From: JACCYI01 sp963828075
Lineage (GTDB): Bacteria > Actinomycetota > Thermoleophilia > Solirubrobacterales > Solirubrobacteraceae
Assembly (NCBI GenBank): GCA_963828075.1
Contig: CAWHDH010000021.1
Location: 1,178,001 to 1,242,000 of the forward strand
Length of the DNA: 64,000 nucleotides
Direction of reading: 5' to 3'
The translations under genes and the position numbers were made by a program. Positions 59,510-64,000 of the stretch are shown here, piece by piece. How positions within the stretch are numbered: the stretch's first letter is position 1; every line of letters begins with the position of its first letter. The notes under the pieces are model-generated. The model was not told the origin of the DNA and ran no database searches. It was given only the letters and a program-made list of their open reading frames with translations.

Positions 59510-60793
59510 TCAGGCGGCGGCGCCCTTGCCGGCGAACAGGTCGCGCGCCGCGGCGGTGTAGGCGCCCTTGTCCGAGCCGTCCCACTTGAGCAGACCGAAG
59601 TAGCTCTCGCGTCCCGAGACCTGGCCCGGGTTGCGCAGGTCGCGCTCCATGTAGAGCATGATCGACTCGATCCGCGGGCCATACGTCGCGCGCATGGCGG
59701 CGATCTTGGCGGTCAGCTTGGCGGCCGCCCCGTCGTAGCTCATGCACGGGTCGTTGGCGTAGTTGTCGTCGAGGCAGCGGCCGCCGTCGGAGGCGTAGCC
59801 GGTCTCGGTGACCGCGAACGGCACGGTGGCCGGCGTCCCCGCGGCGGCGAGCTGGCGGATCGTGCGCTCCATCTCGCCCTTCCAGTCGGGGGCATAGGTG
59901 TGCACGGTCCAGGCCGAGACGCGCTCGCCGAGGTTCGGGACGGCGGCGATCATGTTGTCGATCCAGAAGGAGTACTGCGAGCCGCCGTCGGTGCCCTGGA
60001 CCATGAGCCCGACCTGGGTGCCCTTCAGCGCGTCGATGGCGTCCGAGGCGCGCAGCGCGTAGTCGCGGGCGCGCTTGGCGTAGGAGGCGTCGAAGTAGGA
60101 GTCGCCGTACTGATAGGTCGCGTTGGTCTCGTTGCCGAACTCGATGTCCGAGATCGCGAGGTGCCCGTCGGCGCGACCGACCCAGAAGCGGCCGCCCGGG
60201 CCGAACTCGAGCGCCCACTCGCGCAGCTGCGTGGCCTCGGCGACGGTCGGCAGCGTGCCCTTGAAGCCGGCCAGCGGCAGGATGCGGGTGCCGGCGGCGG
60301 CGAAGGTGGCGAAGGCGGGGCGCATCTGCTCGACCGAGGTGCCGACGCGGAACTCGACGCGGGCGATCGGGGCGCCCAGCGAGGCGAGGACCTTGGGGTC
60401 GTGCCAGCTGCTGTTGACCAGGCCGACCTCGAAGCCGCGCGGGCCGCGGGCGGCGGAGCCACCACCCGGCAGTGCGGCACCGGGAGGGGTCACGTTGGGG
60501 GAGGGCGGAGTCGCGGCCACCGGCAGGCGCAGGACGGCGGCACGCTTCTTCTTGCAGATGACGCGGGCGGCACGGGCGGCGGCGCGGGAGCGCGGGGCGA
60601 GCCGGCGGGCGCGGGCGCAGGCGCGGGTGAGCCGGGCGACGCGCGCCTTGGCCTGCTTGGACGCGGCGGCGGTGGGGCGCTGGGCGGCGTGCGCGGTCGC
60701 GGGAGCGGAGCCGACGAGGCCGAGGAGCAGGGCCGCGACGAGCGCCGCGAGGGCGGCGCGGACGGTGAAGCGATAGGCGGATGCGCGCGGCAT
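59510..60793 (-). CDS. Secreted glycosidase (clan GH-A-like), riboswitch-controlled
   Basis: 427 residues from ATG 60793. Signal peptide 1-34 (AALAALVAALLLGLVGSAPATAHA), a basic Ala/Arg-rich linker (40-90), then a TIM-barrel with the acid/base Glu in ISDIEFGNETNATY and the nucleophile Glu in FAVTETGYAS. Family not certain (GH5/GH39-like). A c-di-GMP-I type riboswitch lies directly upstream and its 3' end includes the AAGGAG ribosome site, so translation is probably controlled by the second messenger. It likely cuts the extracellular polymer when lifestyle changes. Confidence 0.82.
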   Translation of the reverse strand: MPRASAYRFTVRAALAALVAALLLGLVGSAPATAHAAQRPTAAASKQAKARVARLTRACARARRLAPRSRAAARAARVICKKKRAAVLRLPVAATPPSPNVTPPGAALPGGGSAARGPRGFEVGLVNSSWHDPKVLASLGAPIARVEFRVGTSVEQMRPAFATFAAAGTRILPLAGFKGTLPTVAEATQLREWALEFGPGGRFWVGRADGHLAISDIEFGNETNATYQYGDSYFDASYAKRARDYALRASDAIDALKGTQVGLMVQGTDGGSQYSFWIDNMIAAVPNLGERVSAWTVHTYAPDWKGEMERTIRQLAAAGTPATVPFAVTETGYASDGGRCLDDNYANDPCMSYDGAAAKLTAKIAAMRATYGPRIESIMLYMERDLRNPGQVSGRESYFGLLKWDGSDKGAYTAAARDLFAGKGAAA

Positions 60794-60807
60794 GGGACGG
60801 GTGGGCT

Positions 60808-60886
60808 CCTTCGGCGGCCGGGCTGTCTCCGAACGGGAGACCCTTGGCTTTGCGACCCCGCCTCGCGGCGGGTGTGCGGTATCGAG
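60808..60886 (-). promoter_or_regulatory. Candidate c-di-GMP-I (GEMM) riboswitch
   Basis: Read on the minus strand the sequence follows the GEMM-I consensus in order: GATACCGCACACC, stem CCCGCC-GCGA-GGCGGG with a GNRA loop, then GTCGCAAAGCCAAGGGTCT, stem GGTCTCC-CGTT-GGAGAC, and ACAGCCCGGCCGCCGAAGG. The diagnostic CGCAAAGCC and AGCC.GG..GCCGAA blocks are both present. The AAGGAG ribosome site of the glycosidase (60811-60806) overlaps the 3' end, so ligand binding could block or free translation. The rest of the 362-base gap (60887-61155) shows no gene and probably holds the promoter. Confidence 0.8.
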
Positions 60887-61155
60887 AGCGCAGACGTCGC
60901 GCACTCCTGCTTGGTCACTGTTGCCCGGGTGATCGGCAGGTCGCGCTCAGGGCTGAGCGAGATCCGGCGGGCCGGACGGATGTTGGCGCGGGCCGGGCGC
61001 GTGGCCGTGAGTTCGGCCCGGTTCTGACGAGTGGCTGGGCGTGGCTGGTGGTCGCCTCTGCCCGACTGCATAGTCGTCCTACGTGGGCGGGCAGCGGCGG
61101 CCGCGAGGCGCGTCCAGACGCCGTCAGAAACGTGCAGAACTTGCGGCCGCGTGTC

Positions 61156-62721
61156 CTAGCTGCGGGCGGCGCTGCGCGGCGCGTCCGCGGGCGCGACGGT
61201 GCCCGACCCGGGCGGCGGTTCGGCACCCGTCGGCTCGACGCCGTAGTAGCCGTAGCTGCTCTCTTCGGGCAGGCCCGTCACGACGATCCCGAGCGGCTGC
61301 AGGCGATGCTGGTCGAGGACGGCGCGCCCGCGGCGGGCCTCCTCGTGCGTGGTCTGGAACGTGCGCGCGACGACCAGCGCCGCGTCGATCTGCGGCTGGT
61401 CGAGCAGACCTTGCGCATCGGCGACCGGCAGCAGCGGCGGCGCGTCGATGACGATCCGCGCGCCGTCGGCCGCGAGCTCGGAGAGCACCGCGCTCATCCG
61501 CGGCGAGCGCAGCAGCTCGGCGGCGTTGGGCGGCAGCGGACCGGACGGCAGCAGCGACAGGTGCGGCAGGCCCGACGTGACGGGCACGAGCAGCTCGGTG
61601 GCCGGCCGGCGCCCCACCAGCGCGGTCGTCAGGCCGCCGCCCGGTGTGTCGATCCCGAGGTGGCGGGCGAGCGACGGGCGGCGCAGGTCACACTCGACGA
61701 GCACCACGCGCTGGCCCGACAGGGCGATCGCCCGCGCGAGGTTCATCGCGACCGTGCTCTTTCCCTCGGCGGGCATGGCACTGGTGACCATGATCACGTC
61801 GAGCCGGTGGTTGAGCTCGGCGAAGCCGATCGCATTTCGCAGCACCCGGAACGGCTCGAACGCGAGCGCCCGCTCCTCCGCCGTGCGGGCAGAGAACGAC
61901 AGCTGCGGGACCGACGCGAGCGCACGCATCCGGTAGTGGCGCTCGAAGTCCTCGACCGTCTTGACGCGGCGGTCGAAGAGGTCGAGCAGGAACGAGACGG
62001 TCAGCCCGAGCACGAGGCCGAGGATCAGCCCGAGGAGGGCGTCGCGCTTGGGGCGCGGGGCCGCGCGCGCGCTCGGGACGGCGGCGGCGCCGAGCCGCTC
62101 GGCGCCACCGTTGGCCGCCGCGCGGTAGGACTGCAGGGTGCCGAGGCGCTGCTGGAGATCGGCGCGCTCGGGCGCGTTGTCGGGCAGGTTGTCGAACTGG
62201 ATCTGCAGCGACTTCTCCGACGCGTCGAGCTGGGCGACCTCGGACTCCTTCTTGACGTCCTGATAGGCCTCGGCGAAGGCGTTGGCGATCGCGGCCGCCT
62301 CGCGCGGGTCACCGTCCTGCGCGGTGAAGGTCAGCACGTCGGCGTTGTCGGCCGCCTGGACGGTGACCTTGGCGAGCAGGTCGTCGCGCGACAGCTCCGT
62401 CTCGAGCACCTTGCGCGTGCGGTCGGCCACCTTGGGGGACGTCGCCACGATCACCTGGGTCGCCGCCTCACGCTCGGGCTGGCCGGAGTTGCGCTGGATC
62501 CCGAACGCGGAGTCGGTCACCTGCGAGCCGCCGAAGAGCACCTTGGAGGTTGCCTCGTAGACGTCGGGCGAGCGCAGCGACATCGCCACCGCGACGCCGG
62601 TGACCAGCACCGTGCTGAGCGCGATGATCCACCAGCGCTCGCGCACGACGCGCAGGGCGTAGAGCAGGGAGTCGGTCTCGAGGCCGCGGCGCTGCGCATC
62701 GACAACGCCGGGGGTGCTCAT
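61156..62721 (-). CDS. Wzc/CpsCD-like chain-length regulator and tyrosine autokinase
   Basis: 521 residues. N-terminal Wzz domain with membrane helices near 30-50 and 228-248 and an outside coiled region between; the cytosolic kinase has Walker A SAMPAEGKST, Walker A' VVLVECDLRRPS and Walker B IVIDAPPLLPV. The C-terminus has a short tyrosine patch (ESSYGYYG) that may be phosphorylated. It controls polymer length and export, and the CpsB-type phosphatase at 35783 is its likely antagonist. The start overlaps the stop of the preceding gene's frame by four bases (ATGA). Confidence 0.9.
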   Translation of the reverse strand: MSTPGVVDAQRRGLETDSLLYALRVVRERWWIIALSTVLVTGVAVAMSLRSPDVYEATSKVLFGGSQVTDSAFGIQRNSGQPEREAATQVIVATSPKVADRTRKVLETELSRDDLLAKVTVQAADNADVLTFTAQDGDPREAAAIANAFAEAYQDVKKESEVAQLDASEKSLQIQFDNLPDNAPERADLQQRLGTLQSYRAAANGGAERLGAAAVPSARAAPRPKRDALLGLILGLVLGLTVSFLLDLFDRRVKTVEDFERHYRMRALASVPQLSFSARTAEERALAFEPFRVLRNAIGFAELNHRLDVIMVTSAMPAEGKSTVAMNLARAIALSGQRVVLVECDLRRPSLARHLGIDTPGGGLTTALVGRRPATELLVPVTSGLPHLSLLPSGPLPPNAAELLRSPRMSAVLSELAADGARIVIDAPPLLPVADAQGLLDQPQIDAALVVARTFQTTHEEARRGRAVLDQHRLQPLGIVVTGLPEESSYGYYGVEPTGAEPPPGSGTVAPADAPRSAARS

Positions 62722-63851
62722 GCCGCGACCGCCGTGCGGCCGGCCAGCAGCCCGCCGAAGTCCGCGAGGAAGCGCTCGGGCGCGAAGCGCCGGGCGTTGG
62801 CGCGGATGGCGTCCTCGCGGAAGCCGGACTCGGCGTCCTCGAACGCGAGGATCGCCGCGGCCAGCGACTCGGGCGTCTGCTCGGCGAAGAACACGCCGGT
62901 CTCGCCGTCGATCACGCTGTCGCGCACCCCGCCCGTCCCGTACGCGATGACCGGGACGCCGGCGGCCTGGGCCTCGACCGGCACGATCCCGAAGTCCTCC
63001 TCGCCGGCGAACAGCAGCGCGCGGGCGCCGGCCAGCAGCCCGGGGAGCTCATCGTCGCCGATCGCGCCGAGGAACTCGGCCTCCGGCCCAGCGGCCGCGC
63101 GAGCGGCCGGCAGCGCGCGGCCCTCGCCGACGACCTTGACACGGCGGCCGAGCCGGGCGCATGCGGCGACCGCGAGGTCGGCGCGCTTGTAGGGGACGAC
63201 GCGGCCGAAGACGAGGTAGTAGTCCTGCGGGTCGCGAGGGATGTCGAGCAGGGGTGCGACGTCGACGGGAGGATGGATGACGACCGCATCGCGACGATAG
63301 TACTTCGCGATGCGAGCGGCGACGTGGTCGGAGATGGCGACGAACACGTCCGGCCGGGCGGCTCCGGCCAGGTCCTGACGGCGCAGCCGGCCGAGCATCG
63401 CCGCCGCCGCCAGGCGCCCGGCCAGCCCGAGTTGCTCGCCGCGCAGGAAGCGCGGCTCCCATGCGTGGCGCATCGGCGTGTAGCAGTAACAGACGTGCAG
63501 CGTCTCCGGCGGGGTGATCACGTTCTTGGCGCACGAATGGCTCGAGGAGATCACGAGGTCGAACGCCGACAGGTCGAACGACTCGAACGCGGCGGTCATC
63601 AGCGGCAGCAGCTTCGGGTAGATCCGCTGCGCGCGCGGCACGCGGTTCAGGAAGGACGCGTGCACGGGCCGCTCGGTGATGGCGGCCGGCCACGGCGCCG
63701 GGTCGTACACCGACGTGAACAGCTCCGCGTGCGGCAGCAACTCGAGCATCTGCAGGACGCACTTCTCCGAGCCGCCCGGGATCGTGAGCCACTCGTGGGC
63801 GATCGCCACCTTCGGGAAGCGGGCGGCGAGGTCCGGCTCGCCGGGGATCAC
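62718..63851 (-). CDS. GT4-family glycosyltransferase (WbaZ-like)
   Basis: 377 residues from GTG 63851, chosen because it overlaps the upstream stop as GTGA. N-domain VAIAHEWLTIPGGSEKCVLQMLELLPHAELFTSVYDP and VCYCYTPMRHAW are typical of WbaZ/mannosyltransferase-like enzymes; C-domain YYLVFGRVVPYKRADLAVAAC and FAGEEDFGIVPVEAQAAGVPVIAYGTGGVRDSV has the E-D-F-G-I-x-P-x-E donor motif. Likely adds mannose or a related sugar early in repeat-unit assembly. Confidence 0.89.
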   Translation of the reverse strand: MIPGEPDLAARFPKVAIAHEWLTIPGGSEKCVLQMLELLPHAELFTSVYDPAPWPAAITERPVHASFLNRVPRAQRIYPKLLPLMTAAFESFDLSAFDLVISSSHSCAKNVITPPETLHVCYCYTPMRHAWEPRFLRGEQLGLAGRLAAAAMLGRLRRQDLAGAARPDVFVAISDHVAARIAKYYRRDAVVIHPPVDVAPLLDIPRDPQDYYLVFGRVVPYKRADLAVAACARLGRRVKVVGEGRALPAARAAAGPEAEFLGAIGDDELPGLLAGARALLFAGEEDFGIVPVEAQAAGVPVIAYGTGGVRDSVIDGETGVFFAEQTPESLAAAILAFEDAESGFREDAIRANARRFAPERFLADFGGLLAGRTAVAA

Positions 63852-64000
63852 TCGCCCGACCGGAACACCGCGCCGATCGTCAGCACGAGGATCTTGAAGT
63901 CGAGCCACAGCGACCAGTTCTCGATGTAGAAGTTGTCCCACTCGACGCGGTCGGCCAGCGAGGTCTGCCCGCGCAGGCCGTGGACCTGCGCCCAGCCGGT
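63848..64000 (-). CDS. Polyprenyl-phosphate sugar phosphotransferase, C-terminal part only
   Basis: The last 50 residues and stop are inside the window; the rest lies to the right. The visible part (TGWAQVHGLRG, then RVEWDNFYIENWSLWLDFKI) is the conserved end of the bacterial sugar transferase family (WcaJ/EpsE/CpsE type), which starts repeat-unit synthesis by moving a sugar phosphate to undecaprenyl phosphate. It is followed, with a GTGA overlap, by the glycosyltransferase at 63851. Confidence 0.88.
   Translation of the reverse strand, partial: TGWAQVHGLRGQTSLADRVEWDNFYIENWSLWLDFKILVLTIGAVFRSGE

Overview
The window is very GC-rich, with GTG/TTG starts and many ATGA or GTGA gene overlaps. 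It looks like a high-GC actinobacterial chromosome. Protein style and gene content (Wzc/GT4-rich surface polysaccharide locus, amino acid:carrier-protein ligase) would fit Thermoleophilia/Solirubrobacterales, but that placement is inference and no rRNA or ribosomal protein gene is present to test it.

Positions 1 to about 28,260 are accessory DNA ending at a tRNA-Ser(GGA) gene. From the left: an unknown protein; a lower-GC pair of coiled-coil/membrane proteins; a reverse transcriptase fused to a TOPRIM domain behind a hairpin-rich leader (retron-like); an unknown membrane protein; a Thoeris system (thsB, thsA) translationally coupled to a type I restriction-modification operon (hsdR-hsdM-hsdS) whose hsdR and hsdM carry many single-base frameshifts; an IS3-family insertion sequence; a lipoprotein divergent from a small Xre regulator over a perfect 20-bp palindrome; small DNA-binding genes; then a compact conjugation-type operon (five or six tiny ORFs, a VirD4/TraG-like coupling ATPase, a replication-relaxation protein, a DNA methyltransferase) and a large serine integrase running into the tRNA. 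I read this as an integrated element carrying defence cargo; its left end is not visible.

Positions 28,260-36,700 are ordinary chromosome: M29 aminopeptidase, SDR, cupin/TetR pair, tRNA-Ser(CGA), GNAT, TadA, subtilase, universal stress protein, and a PHP-type CpsB/YwqE phosphatase that introduces the polysaccharide theme.

Positions 36,700-64,000 form a surface-polysaccharide locus. It opens with a carrier-protein cassette: AcpS-type phosphopantetheinyl transferase, acyl carrier protein, acyl-CoA dehydrogenase, a truncated seryl-tRNA-synthetase-like amino acid:carrier-protein ligase, DUF1839 and a GH2 enzyme. Two paralogous tandem alpha/beta hydrolases with Cys nucleophiles, at least seven glycosyltransferases, a polysaccharide deacetylase, a flippase, an O-antigen-ligase-like protein, two secreted glycosidases, a Wzc-like kinase and the end of a polyprenyl-phosphate sugar transferase follow. 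A strong c-di-GMP-I (GEMM) riboswitch candidate precedes one secreted glycosidase. The combination suggests aminoacyl groups loaded on a carrier protein are used in making or decorating the polysaccharide; this is a hypothesis.
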